The notes: generated by a model not told the origin, from the letters alone. A stretch of DNA of 31,622 nucleotides from a virus (IMGVR_UViG_3300007735_000608:1-31622), one strand, 5' to 3'. Positions 21,381-27,950 are shown, counted from the stretch's first letter. A program made the numbers and translations.

Positions 21381-21862
21381 GCGATCTCCGAGAGGATGGT
21401 AGGGTCGGTGACGTAGCAGGTGACGACGACGCGGCGCGACAGGCTCCACGTCACTGTGTAGGCGACAGGCGTGCGTGCGTAGTACGCGCGGGAGGGCGCC
21501 ATCTGACAGACGACACGAGCAGACTCGTTATGCACGCCGATCTCGATGCATCCCTCCGCGAGCGTCCAGCGCAAGCAGAGATCCGCATTGCCGATCGCCT
21601 CGAGGTTGTGGGCGAGGTGCAGCAGCTGCACGTAGTCGTGCGCCTCGATGTCCTCGCACTGCGGGACGATGGTCTGCAGTACGTACACGTCGCCATCCGT
21701 CCATCGCACGGCCATGCCGTCGATCTCGGCGGTCGGCGGGCGCGAGGGCGCAGCGCCGAACAGGTGCAGGCGTCCGCCATGCACGATCGCGCCGGTCTTG
21801 ACGCGCTTGAGTAGGTCGTACGCCGCTTCGGCCAGCACGACGATCGGTCGGTAGGGTTCCAT
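21377..21862 (-). CDS. First gene of the leftward operon, unknown function
   Basis: The product is 161 residues. Of the tandem ATGs (21865, 21862) the second has the better spacing to AAGGAG. The sequence (PIVVLAEAAYDLLKRVKTGA; DGMAVRWTDGDVYVLQTIVP; YVQLLHLAHNLEAIGNADLC; AYTVTWSLSRRVVVTCYV) reads as a mixed alpha/beta globular protein without motifs that I know. It is the first gene after the leftward promoter. Confidence 0.6.
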   Translation of the reverse strand: MEPYRPIVVLAEAAYDLLKRVKTGAIVHGGRLHLFGAAPSRPPTAEIDGMAVRWTDGDVYVLQTIVPQCEDIEAHDYVQLLHLAHNLEAIGNADLCLRWTLAEGCIEIGVHNESARVVCQMAPSRAYYARTPVAYTVTWSLSRRVVVTCYVTDPTILSEIA

Positions 21863-21882
21863 CATCACTCCTTGTGGCACCA

Positions 21883-21912
21883 CATGTAGTGCGTGCTCGT
21901 GGAGGATGTCAA
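21883..21912 (-). promoter_or_regulatory. Leftward promoter candidate
   Basis: A perfect TTGACA on the minus strand (21912 to 21907) is followed after 18 bases by TACATG, matching three of six -10 positions. The -35 lies inside the 16-bp palindrome. It would drive the leftward ERF operon. Confidence 0.4.
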
Positions 21913-21923
21913 CGCGCGTTGAC
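21908..21923. promoter_or_regulatory. Palindromic operator between divergent promoters
   Basis: GTCAACGCGCGTTGAC is a perfect 16-bp palindrome. Each arm contains TTGAC, forming the -35 of the rightward (21919-21924) and leftward (21912-21907) promoter. A dimeric repressor bound here would block both. The XRE-type protein encoded at 21955 is the obvious candidate. Confidence 0.65.
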
Positions 21924-21947
21924 GCTTTTTTCTGACGGTAGTAGAAG
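21919..21947 (+). promoter_or_regulatory. Rightward promoter candidate
   Basis: TTGACG (21919-21924), a 17-base spacer with six T's, then TAGAAG (21942-21947) match sigma70 at five and four of six positions. The expected start (about 21953-21955) coincides with the ATG at 21955, so the first gene may be read from a nearly leaderless mRNA. Confidence 0.5.
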
Positions 21948-21954
21948 AGAGGGC

Positions 21955-22221
21955 ATGGAACCGAGAGACACCATCCACCGCATGTGCGCTGCCCACAACG
22001 TGTCGCGCCGCCAGCTTGTGCAGGCGTTTGAGGAGCGGACGTGTCGCCCTTCGCGTGCGCGCGTACACTACTACTGGACCGGCGAGCGGGCGCCCGATCC
22101 CGAGGGCGCGGCGATCCTATGCTCCGCGCTCGACCTCACGGCGCGCGAGTGTCTCGAGCTCTACGAGGCGTGCGGGATCCCGACGCCCGATCCTGTCTGG
22201 GAGGCTGTCCATGGACTCTGA
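21955..22221 (+). CDS. XRE/Cro-type helix-turn-helix regulator
   Basis: The product is 88 residues. The helical pattern TIHRMCAAHNVSRRQLVQAF, then a long loop with ARVHYYWTGERAPDP, then AAILCSALDLTARECLELYE, fits the five-helix XRE fold. HNVSRRQLV would be the first part of the HTH. It is the first gene right of the palindromic operator and likely autoregulates both promoters. An upstream in-frame start at 21874 would cross the operator and is rejected. Confidence 0.6.
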   Translation: MEPRDTIHRMCAAHNVSRRQLVQAFEERTCRPSRARVHYYWTGERAPDPEGAAILCSALDLTARECLELYEACGIPTPDPVWEAVHGL

Positions 22222-22450
22222 TCTCGAGCTGCTCGACGTGAAGTGGCGCGCCATCATGATCGAAGTGGAGAAGTACCGCAGGAAGGCGCGCACCGAGTAC
22301 ATGGACGCGCGGACCTCCGAGTGGTGGTGCGATCAGGTGCACCTGGCGCGATCCGAGGAGCGTCGGCGTGTCGTGGAGTACCTGCGCCGACATGGGGCCG
22401 AGACGATGGCCGACGACATCGCAGCCGCGTACCACACGGAGGAACCATGA
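22211..22450 (+). CDS. Small charged helical protein (79 aa)
   Basis: The product is 79 residues, starting at ATG 22211 behind GGGAGG and overlapping the regulator by 11 bases. It is helical and charged (LDVKWRAIMIEVEKYRRKAR; EERRRVVEYLRRHGAETMAD). No domain is recognised. Its stop overlaps the methyltransferase start as ATGA. Confidence 0.6.
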   Translation: MDSDLELLDVKWRAIMIEVEKYRRKARTEYMDARTSEWWCDQVHLARSEERRRVVEYLRRHGAETMADDIAAAYHTEEP

Positions 22451-23064
22451 GCCTGCGGGTACTCGTCGCATGCGAGTTCAGCGGCACGGTGCGCGATGCG
22501 TTCGCAGCGCTCGGACATGAAGCATGGTCCTGCGATCTGCTTCCATCAGCGGCGCCTGGGCTGCACTATCAGGGCGACGTGCGCGACATCCTCACGCAGC
22601 GATGGGATCTCATCATCGCTCACCCACCATGCACGTTCCTGTCAGTGTCTGGCATGCACTGGACGCGCCGAGGGCTGCGGGATCCGCAACTCACCGAGGA
22701 TGCGCTCGAGTTCGTGCGTCTGCTGATGGACGCACCATGCGCGCATGTTGCGGTGGAGAACCCCGTCAGCGTCATCTCGTCTCGGATCAGGAAGCCTGAT
22801 CAGATCGTCCATCCGTGGATGTTCGGGCATGATGCGTCTAAGGCGACGTGCCTGTGGCTACGCGGCCTGCCAGCATTGACGCCGACTCAGCAGGTGGAGC
22901 CGAGGATCGTCAACGGGCGCAAGCGCTGGGCGAACCAAACGGACAGTGGGCAGAACCGTCTCGGGCCGTCACCTGATCGATGGGCGAAGCGCGCGGCTAC
23001 CTATGATGGGATCGCCCGTGCCATGGCAGAGCAATGGACCGCATACCTGGAGACTTCGCCATGA
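22447..23064 (+). CDS. C5 cytosine DNA methyltransferase-like protein
   Basis: The product is 205 residues. Motif I-like LVACEFSGTVRDAF (residues 6-19) would hold the S-adenosylmethionine site. HPPCTF (59-64) contains the catalytic Cys62 of motif IV. ENP at 104-106 replaces the usual ENV of motif VI. The target-recognition region is very short, as in other compact phage enzymes of this type. It probably modifies phage DNA to evade host restriction; activity is not proven. It overlaps the neighbours by ATGA on both sides. GGAGG precedes the start. Confidence 0.75.
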   Translation: MSLRVLVACEFSGTVRDAFAALGHEAWSCDLLPSAAPGLHYQGDVRDILTQRWDLIIAHPPCTFLSVSGMHWTRRGLRDPQLTEDALEFVRLLMDAPCAHVAVENPVSVISSRIRKPDQIVHPWMFGHDASKATCLWLRGLPALTPTQQVEPRIVNGRKRWANQTDSGQNRLGPSPDRWAKRAATYDGIARAMAEQWTAYLETSP

Positions 23065-23528
23065 GCGTCCTCGGCATCGACCCGGGCCTCGACGGCGCCC
23101 TCGTCGTCTACGCGCACGGGCGCATCGTGGAGCAGCGCTGCACGCGCGACCTCTGCCCAGACGGCTACGTCCCCGAGCAGATGGACGGGCTGGTAGGCCA
23201 GTGGTGCAGCGAGCACCTCGTGACCGTGGCCGTCCTCGAGCGCGTGGCCTCTCGACCTGGGCAGGGTGTCGCGTCGATGTTCAAACTCGGCTACGGCGTG
23301 GGCCTGTGGCGCGGGATCCTTGCGGGGCGCGTGCCGCACGTCATCGAGCCGACGCCGCAGGCGTGGCAGCGCGTCGTCCTGCGCGACATTCCTGGCGAGG
23401 GCAAGGCGCGGTCGATCGCTCGCGCGTCCATGCTGGCAGGGCTGGATCTGACGCCGGGCAGGCGCCGCAAAGCCCACGACGGGCTGGCCGATGCTGCATG
23501 CCTCGCGCTGTATGGGGCGGCGCTATGA
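23061..23528 (+). CDS. RuvC-like Holliday junction resolvase
   Basis: The product is 155 residues. It shows the RuvC-type acidic residues: D7 in LGIDPGLDGA, E60 in VLERV, and D140/D144 in HDGLADAACLALYG. The central SRPGQGVASMFKLGYGVGLW is also typical. It would cut branched DNA arising from recombination or replication, resolving it before packaging. It begins with ATGA overlap to the methyltransferase and ends by overlapping a small membrane-protein gene. Confidence 0.85.
   Translation: MSVLGIDPGLDGALVVYAHGRIVEQRCTRDLCPDGYVPEQMDGLVGQWCSEHLVTVAVLERVASRPGQGVASMFKLGYGVGLWRGILAGRVPHVIEPTPQAWQRVVLRDIPGEGKARSIARASMLAGLDLTPGRRRKAHDGLADAACLALYGAAL
23493..23515 (+). repeat. 23-bp direct repeat, copy 1 (gene-end repeat B)
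   Basis: This is identical to 23681-23703. Both are read in the same frame as AACLALYG at the C-termini of the RuvC-like and the small membrane protein. The offset of 188 bp brackets the latter gene. Confidence 0.9.
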
Positions 23529-23716
23529 CGCCGGAACAACGCATAGGTCAACTGACTCGTGAACTGGAAGCAGAGCGAGAACGCATCTATGCGAAGTACG
23601 ACGCGGCACACGCAGCAGACGAGCGGCGCGCTGTGTTGATCATTTTTGTGATCAGCGTCGGATCCAGTCTGTGTGCAGGCGCTGCATGCCTCGCGCTGTA
23701 TGGAGCGACTCTCTAA
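23525..23716 (+). CDS. Small single-TM protein in a repeat-flanked cassette
   Basis: The product is 63 residues, starting at ATG 23525 overlapping the resolvase stop. Residues 1-30 are a charged helix (RIGQLTRELEAERERIYAKY) and 36-60 a membrane segment (AVLIIFVISVGSSLCAGAAC). Its last twelve residues (GAACLALYGATL) nearly repeat the resolvase end (DAACLALYGAAL), from the identical 23-bp DNA. Either the gene was inserted by duplication of the junction, or its end was captured from the resolvase. The function is unknown. Confidence 0.6.
   Translation: MTPEQRIGQLTRELEAERERIYAKYDAAHAADERRAVLIIFVISVGSSLCAGAACLALYGATL
23681..23703 (+). repeat. 23-bp direct repeat, copy 2 (gene-end repeat B)
   Basis: This is the partner of 23493-23515. 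After the repeat the two sequences drift (GGCGGCGCTATGA versus AGCGACTCTCTAA), and the second copy lacks the ATG of the first. Confidence 0.9.
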
Positions 23717-23734
23717 AAATCTTCATCCTGCTCC

Positions 23735-23762
23735 TTGCACTCGATACATGGTGCGTTATTCA
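23735..23762 (+). promoter_or_regulatory. Weak promoter candidate in the 23.72-23.81 kb gap
   Basis: TTGCAC (23735-23740), 16 bases, then TATTCA (23757-23762) loosely fit sigma70. It lies in a 95-base gap before the gene at 23812, which has its own strong ribosome site (GAAGGAGCAA). Confidence 0.25.
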
Positions 23763-23811
23763 AGGTGTGTCGGGCGGCAATGAAGCCGGCGACAGAGAAG
23801 GAGCAACGACC

Positions 23812-23991
23812 ATGTACGAGTGCACGAACGATCGCTACTGCGCCACCACTGAGATGTTTGAGAGCGTCGAGGACTTCATCGCCATGTGCGAGCAGGTATT
23901 CGGCAAGGCGCCTGTCCTGCTGGTCACGCCGTATGGCGTTGTCATCGATCCCGTGCGCGGAGAGACCGTGCTGCGCGAGGTGGCGGTATGA
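23812..23991 (+). CDS. Small early protein of unknown function (59 aa)
   Basis: ATG 23812 follows GAAGGAGCAA. The product (MYECTNDRYCATTEMFESVE; DFIAMCEQVFGKAPVLLVTP; YGVVIDPVRGETVLREVAV) is acidic with three cysteines and an alpha/beta pattern. No family is recognised. It overlaps the next start as ATGA. Confidence 0.6.
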   Translation: MYECTNDRYCATTEMFESVEDFIAMCEQVFGKAPVLLVTPYGVVIDPVRGETVLREVAV

Positions 23992-24209
23992 CTCACGGTG
24001 GACCTCGCCCCGGCGCTGGCCGTCCTCGCACCTGGGCTACGAAGCCGATCGCTCGCACGCTCCGCATGTCGGAGGAGGCGTGGGCTACCCTCGACGCGTT
24101 GACGATCGTCCTCGGTTCGAGCACATCGCAGGCGGCAGCAGCTGCGATCTGCATGGCGGCTGAGGGCATCGGCCTGCGGCGCAAGGTGGCCAGCGACAGC
24201 GAAGCGTAG
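23988..24209 (+). CDS. GGPRPGAGRP-motif, ribbon-helix-helix-like protein
   Basis: The product is 73 residues, starting at ATG 23988. The N-terminal GGPRPGAGRP is a widely seen phage DNA-binding-protein opener. It is followed by a ribbon-like RTLRM and helices (SEEAWATLDALTIVLG; STSQAAAAAICMAAEGI). This suggests a small ribbon-helix-helix DNA-binding protein. It is the last gene before an intrinsic terminator. Confidence 0.6.
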   Translation: MTHGGPRPGAGRPRTWATKPIARTLRMSEEAWATLDALTIVLGSSTSQAAAAAICMAAEGIGLRRKVASDSEA

Positions 24210-24252
24210 TACGAGCAGAGCGCATCACGTTCTTCCTCCTCGTGATGTCCGG

Positions 24253-24286
24253 TCGGAGCGGGTACCAGCCGCTCCGATCTTTTTTT
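24253..24286 (+). terminator. Intrinsic terminator
   Basis: TCGGAGCGG (24253-24261) pairs perfectly with CCGCTCCGA (24269-24277) around a 7-base loop, followed by TCTTTTTTT. It should end transcription of the early genes before the replication operon. The end of its T-tract forms part of the next promoter's -35. Confidence 0.9.
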
Positions 24287-24313
24287 GCCACCTCGTCATC
24301 CTCCTGCTATGTG
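24285..24313 (+). promoter_or_regulatory. Promoter for the regulator-primase operon
   Basis: TTGCCA (24285-24290), a 17-base spacer and an extended -10 TGC-TATGTG (24305-24313) form a good promoter: five of six -35 positions, TG extension and three of six -10 positions. It starts inside the terminator tail and overlaps the operator on its right. Confidence 0.55.
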
Positions 24314-24327
24314 TTACGTGTGACACA
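24310..24327. promoter_or_regulatory. Imperfect palindrome, candidate operator
   Basis: TGTGTTACGTGTGACACA has TGTGT and ACACA arms and 14 of 18 symmetric positions. It covers the -10 and the start region just before a ribbon-helix-helix gene, the usual position for autoregulation. Confidence 0.55.
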
Positions 24328-24337
24328 CAGGAGGCAT

Positions 24338-24538
24338 ATGGAAAAGCATCTGACGGTGCGCCTTGAGGCGCAGGAAGTGGAGCGGGCCGAGCGCCTGGCG
24401 GTGCAGAGCGGAACGACTCGCAGCGATGTCGTGCGCGCCGCGCTGCTGCGCGGCCTCGCCATGCTCGAGGAGCAGGTGACGGTAGACATTCACGCGGCGC
24501 TCGCAGCGCGGGCCATCGTGCTCGGAGGTGGCAAGTGA
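24338..24538 (+). CDS. Ribbon-helix-helix (CopG/Arc-type) regulator
   Basis: The product is 66 residues, starting at ATG 24338 after AGGAGG. KHLTVRLEAQEVERAERLAV, QSGTTRSDVVRAALLRGL is the classical pattern: a ribbon strand (HLTVRL), helix A and helix B with a SDVVR turn. It probably binds the palindrome upstream as a dimer and controls its own expression with the primase-helicase, whose start overlaps as GTGA. Confidence 0.75.
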   Translation: MEKHLTVRLEAQEVERAERLAVQSGTTRSDVVRAALLRGLAMLEEQVTVDIHAALAARAIVLGGGK

Positions 24539-26880
24539 ACGACTGGAACCCTGTGTTTCGCAACTCGGCCATCCGGTACGTCGAGAAGCGCAACTGGCAT
24601 GTGTTCGCGCTGCAGCCGCGGACGAAGCTGCCTGCCACTACGCACGGATGGAAGGATGCAGTCAATGACGCGGAGGCCGTGCGCGAGATGTGGGGCGCGC
24701 GTGAGTGCAACATCGGACTCGCGTGCGGTCCGATCAGTGGCGTGTTCGTGCTCGACGTGGACGCCACGCCGCCTAAGAGTGGAGGGCTGACAGGACCGGA
24801 GGCACTTGCCATCCTAGAGGAGCGCAATGGCGCGCTCCCGCCGACGCTGCGAGTCAGCACGGGCGGCGATGGATGGCACATCTACTTCCGCTGGCCGCAA
24901 TGGCGACCGCTCCGCAACCGAGCGCGGATCAAGATCGATGGTCAGCAGACAGGTCTCGATGTCCGAGCCGAGGGTGGGTACGTCGTGCTTCCTCCGAGCA
25001 TCCATCCGAGTGGCGGTGTGTACCGCTGGGACATGGAGCGCACCGAGCTCCTCGACGCGCCTGGTTGGTTGCTCGATCTACTCGACCCGCCGAAGATTGA
25101 AGCGCCGAAGGCTCTGCAGGCTACCGCGCCCGTCTCGGCCTCCGACACTGAGCACTACGGGCGCAAGGCATTGAGCAACGCAGTGGAGCGCATCCACGCA
25201 GCCGCCGAGGGCGATCGGCATGGTGCGATCTACCGAGAAGCAGCGGGCATGGGCGAGCTCGTGGCAGGTGGCGTCCTGCAGGCCGATGTCGTTGAGGCCG
25301 CGCTTGTCGCTGCAGGGCTGGCGATCGGAAAGGCCCGCGCCGAGGTCGAGCGCACTGTCCGAGACGGGATGAAGCAGGGTGCCACGCAGCCGCGCACGCC
25401 GCAGCCGAGGCCCGTACCCGGTACGGCTGTCGCGCCGAATGGCAACATCTACCGTCCATCGGATGCCGGCAATGCTGAGCGCCTCGTGGATCGTTTTGGC
25501 CCTGACGTGCGGTGGAGTGACGGCGTGCAGGGTGACGGCTGGCTCGTGTGGGACGGCACGCGCTGGGCGCCCGACAACATGCGCCAGCTCAACACCTATG
25601 CGTTGCACGTCGGACGGGACGTGATCGCGCATGCTGCAGCCGTGTCGCAGCAACTGCGAGACGTGCAGGCCCGAGCGGGTAGTCCTCCATCGCCTGCAGA
25701 GTCGGCACAGATCTCGGCGCTCCGCACGGAGGCCAAGCTCTGGGAGCGCTGGGCGCGTGACTCCGAGATGGTTGGACACGTCAAGGCCATGCAGACGCTG
25801 GCGCAGGGGCATGTGGCGATTGATCAGGAGCGCCTCGACGCCGATGCCTGGGCGCTGAACACTCCGAGCGGTGTCGTGCGTTTGCTGACGGGTGGCCTCG
25901 AGCCGCATGACCGAGACGCGCTGCACACGAAGATTACGGGCGCTTCGCCCGAGGGTGACTGTCCGATATGGATCGCCTTCCTGACGCGGATCATGGGCGG
26001 CGATGCCGAGATGGTCGCGTTCCTGCAGCGCGTCGTCGGGTACTGCCTGACAGGCTCGACCCGCGAACAGTGCATCTTCATCCTGTACGGCAATGGGTCG
26101 AACGGAAAGAGCACCTTCCTCGACACGATCCGCTCGGTGCTGGGTGACTACGTGAGGCACGCGCGGGCCGAGACGTTCATGAAGGACAACCGTGGCGGCG
26201 GGATCCCGAATGACGTGGCAGCGCTTCGCGGCGCGCGGGTCGTGACCGCCTCGGAGCCGTCACAGGGCGAGCGCCTGGACGAGTCGCTCGTGAAGGAGAT
26301 GACGGGCGACAGCGCCATGACGGCGCGGTTCATGCGCGGCGAGTTCTTCACGTTCCAACCGCAGTTCAAGGTGCTGCTCGCGACAAACCATCGCCCCGTC
26401 ATCCGTGGCACGGATCACGGGATCTGGCGCCGCATCCGGCTGGTCCCGTTCACTGAGAAGATCTCGGACGAGGAGAAGGATCGGGAGCTCGGCGCCAAGC
26501 TCGCGCGTGAGGCGAGCGGGATCCTGCGCTGGGCCGTCGAGGGCTGTCTCGCGTGGCAGCGCGAAGGATTGAACCCGCCTGAGGCCGTGCTCATGGCGAC
26601 GGACGCCTACCGTGCAGACATGGATCTGCTTGGCCATTTCCTTGCCGAGCGCTGCGTCGTGGGCGCACAGACGGTCAAGAACACGCCGCTCTACAAGGCG
26701 TTCTACGACTGGTGTACTGACAACGGCGAGAAGCCCCGCTCTCATAAGTGGATGTCCGAGGCGCTTCAGGATCGAGGCTTCAAGCAGAAGGGCGGCCACA
26801 AGGACGGCCGCACCTGGATCGGCCTCGGCCTGATCGAGGATCAGCTGCCGCAGATCCGTGAGGTTCCGAAGCACTGGTAG
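24535..26880 (+). CDS. Primase/polymerase-helicase fusion (AEP prim-pol plus D5/SF3 helicase)
   Basis: The product is 781 residues. Residues about 5-190 are an archaeo-eukaryotic primase domain: catalytic D74 and D76 (VLDVDA), STGGDGWHIYF with H115, then GLDVRAEGGYVVLPPSIHP. Residues about 430-730 are a D5/SF3 helicase: D5-N-like segment, Walker A GNGSNGKST at 519-527, then VTASEPSQGERLDE and LLATNHRPVIRG. A phage P4 alpha-like fusion can prime and open an origin. No phage DNA polymerase was found, so elongation likely relies on the host. A likely origin follows. Confidence 0.9.
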   Translation: MNDWNPVFRNSAIRYVEKRNWHVFALQPRTKLPATTHGWKDAVNDAEAVREMWGARECNIGLACGPISGVFVLDVDATPPKSGGLTGPEALAILEERNGALPPTLRVSTGGDGWHIYFRWPQWRPLRNRARIKIDGQQTGLDVRAEGGYVVLPPSIHPSGGVYRWDMERTELLDAPGWLLDLLDPPKIEAPKALQATAPVSASDTEHYGRKALSNAVERIHAAAEGDRHGAIYREAAGMGELVAGGVLQADVVEAALVAAGLAIGKARAEVERTVRDGMKQGATQPRTPQPRPVPGTAVAPNGNIYRPSDAGNAERLVDRFGPDVRWSDGVQGDGWLVWDGTRWAPDNMRQLNTYALHVGRDVIAHAAAVSQQLRDVQARAGSPPSPAESAQISALRTEAKLWERWARDSEMVGHVKAMQTLAQGHVAIDQERLDADAWALNTPSGVVRLLTGGLEPHDRDALHTKITGASPEGDCPIWIAFLTRIMGGDAEMVAFLQRVVGYCLTGSTREQCIFILYGNGSNGKSTFLDTIRSVLGDYVRHARAETFMKDNRGGGIPNDVAALRGARVVTASEPSQGERLDESLVKEMTGDSAMTARFMRGEFFTFQPQFKVLLATNHRPVIRGTDHGIWRRIRLVPFTEKISDEEKDRELGAKLAREASGILRWAVEGCLAWQREGLNPPEAVLMATDAYRADMDLLGHFLAERCVVGAQTVKNTPLYKAFYDWCTDNGEKPRSHKWMSEALQDRGFKQKGGHKDGRTWIGLGLIEDQLPQIREVPKHW

Positions 26881-26932
26881 GGGACGGATCGAGGGGACAG
26901 ATCATACCCATCTAAAACATAGGCAGTAGGCT

Positions 26933-26951
26933 CAAGGGGACAGGTGGACAG
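26933..26951 (+). repeat. Left arm of the 19-bp inverted repeat
   Basis: CAAGGGGACAGGTGGACAG is the exact reverse complement of 27036-27054. The arms enclose 84 bases that include the DnaA-box-like sequence. Confidence 0.9.
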
Positions 26952-26991
26952 GTTGGTGCAGACATCATCTGCTCCTATACACGTAAGGCAG

Positions 26992-27000
26992 TTATCCATA
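26992..27000 (+). promoter_or_regulatory. DnaA-box-like sequence
   Basis: TTATCCATA matches the DnaA box consensus TTATNCACA at all but one position. It lies between the arms of the inverted repeat. Confidence 0.5.
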
Positions 27001-27035
27001 GGCCTCGTATAGAAATCAATCAACCCTGCTTTGAT

Positions 27036-27054
27036 CTGTCCACCTGTCCCCTTG
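27036..27054 (-). repeat. Right arm of the 19-bp inverted repeat
   Basis: CTGTCCACCTGTCCCCTTG is the perfect reverse complement of 26933-26951. Related ACCTGTCCCCC words follow at 27085-27095 and 27108-27118. Confidence 0.9.
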
Positions 27055-27150
27055 CAGTATTGATGCGGGTTGTAGAAGGGCGACACCTGTCCCCCGTCCC
27101 GTCCCCAACCTGTCCCCCGACAACAGACGACAACATCAGAGGAGGTAGAG

Positions 27151-27444
27151 ATGAGTGAGCATGAACTACGAAGCGGGAACGATCCGAGGCTGTACCTGGA
27201 GTCGGACGGAGAGATCTGCTGTTCCGGCTGCGGCTTCCACTGCCTACAGTGGCACGAGCAGCGCTCGTCCTCGCGCGATCAGAGCGTGCTGATCCGCACG
27301 CGATGCGAGGGCTGTACCCGTGTCGCTGACCTGCATGTCGTCTGGTACAAGGGTTCAATCCTGACACGCTGGTACGTCGTGGCCGAGCGATCAGACTTCG
27401 AAGCGCCTGCACCGCCGATGCAATGGCCTCCGGCGCGTACCTGA
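27151..27444 (+). CDS. Putative zinc-binding protein beside the origin
   Basis: The product is 97 residues with GGAGG before ATG 27151. CCSGCGFHC (C23, C24, C27, C31) and CEGC (C52, C55) suggest a treble-clef or ribbon zinc site. The rest is strand-like with aromatic residues (ADLHVVWYKGSILTRWYVV). It could bind the iteron DNA next to it or serve as a small regulator. I know no family for it. Confidence 0.6.
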   Translation: MSEHELRSGNDPRLYLESDGEICCSGCGFHCLQWHEQRSSSRDQSVLIRTRCEGCTRVADLHVVWYKGSILTRWYVVAERSDFEAPAPPMQWPPART

Positions 27445-27572
27445 GAACAGGAAGGGTCGTGTATACCGACGGACCCCCCCGGGACCGCGATAGCCCCTCG
27501 ACCCACGCCCCCCACGCGCTTTATTGAATGGTCCCGTTCAAGGTCGATAGACTACGCTGAAGGAGCAAGAAC
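27445..27572. other. Intergenic gap with C-tract and inverted repeat
   Basis: The 128-base gap between the zinc protein and the terminase block has a 7-C tract at 27474-27480 and several C-rich words. Its right end carries TTGAATG/CGTTCAA (27524-27541) and a possible promoter. No ORF is apparent. Confidence 0.5.
27524..27553 (+). promoter_or_regulatory. Promoter and inverted repeat before the packaging genes
   Basis: TTGAAT (27524-27529), 18 bases, TAGACT (27548-27553) match four of six positions each. TTGAATG and CGTTCAA (27535-27541) form a 7-bp inverted repeat with one mismatch that covers the -35 region. A start near 27560 would precede the ATG at 27573. Confidence 0.4.
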
Positions 27573-27950
27573 ATGCCGATCCGAGGCAAACCGCCGAAGA
27601 AGAAGCCGATGGTGGCGATGACGCCGGAAGAAGCGACGACAGCGCCCTATGTGGACTACCTTCGCGCGAAGCTGATCCAGCTCGAGCAGGCGACGATCGA
27701 TGCGAACCGGGCCGGCTCCTGGCAAGCCATGTTCTCGGGCGCACAGAAGGCGATGGAATGTCGTCGCGAACTGGATGCAGAGATCGCGAAGGCGTCCTCG
27801 CCAGACTCGAGCATGAGCGACGAGCAGCTGCTCGGGATCATCGTGGGCGCTGTCGCCTCGCTGCCACCGCAGCACCTCGAGCGCCTCGAGGACGCGATCG
27901 AGATGCGCCGCACGGGTCGCGTCGTGCGCCTCGAGAGGACGACCGCATGA
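27573..27950 (+). CDS. Possible small terminase subunit
   Basis: The product is 125 residues, with GAAGGAGCAA before ATG 27573. A basic N-terminus (MPIRGKPPKKKP) is followed by long helices (PYVDYLRAKLIQLEQATIDA; SWQAMFSGAQKAMECRRELD) and an acidic, helical C-terminus ending in LERTTA. Basic start plus helical oligomerisation region, two genes before the large terminase, suits a small terminase that recognises the packaging site. No helix-turn-helix is obvious, so the assignment is moderate. Confidence 0.5.
   Translation: MPIRGKPPKKKPMVAMTPEEATTAPYVDYLRAKLIQLEQATIDANRAGSWQAMFSGAQKAMECRRELDAEIAKASSPDSSMSDEQLLGIIVGAVASLPPQHLERLEDAIEMRRTGRVVRLERTTA

Larger units (their letters stand above)
26881..27150. 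other. Probable replication origin
   Basis: This 270-base gap has no gene and is more AT-rich than its surroundings in the middle. It contains a 19-bp perfect inverted repeat and the word GGGGACAGGT at 26936 (+), 27051 (-), 27094 (-) and 27117 (-), with a variant at 26893 (+). Also present are a DnaA-box-like TTATCCATA at 26992-27000 and a CTATAC/GTATAG inverted pair near 26976 and 27008. Iterons, a DnaA box, AT-rich DNA and an adjacent primase-helicase are hallmarks of an origin. A packaging site is the main alternative. Confidence 0.65.
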
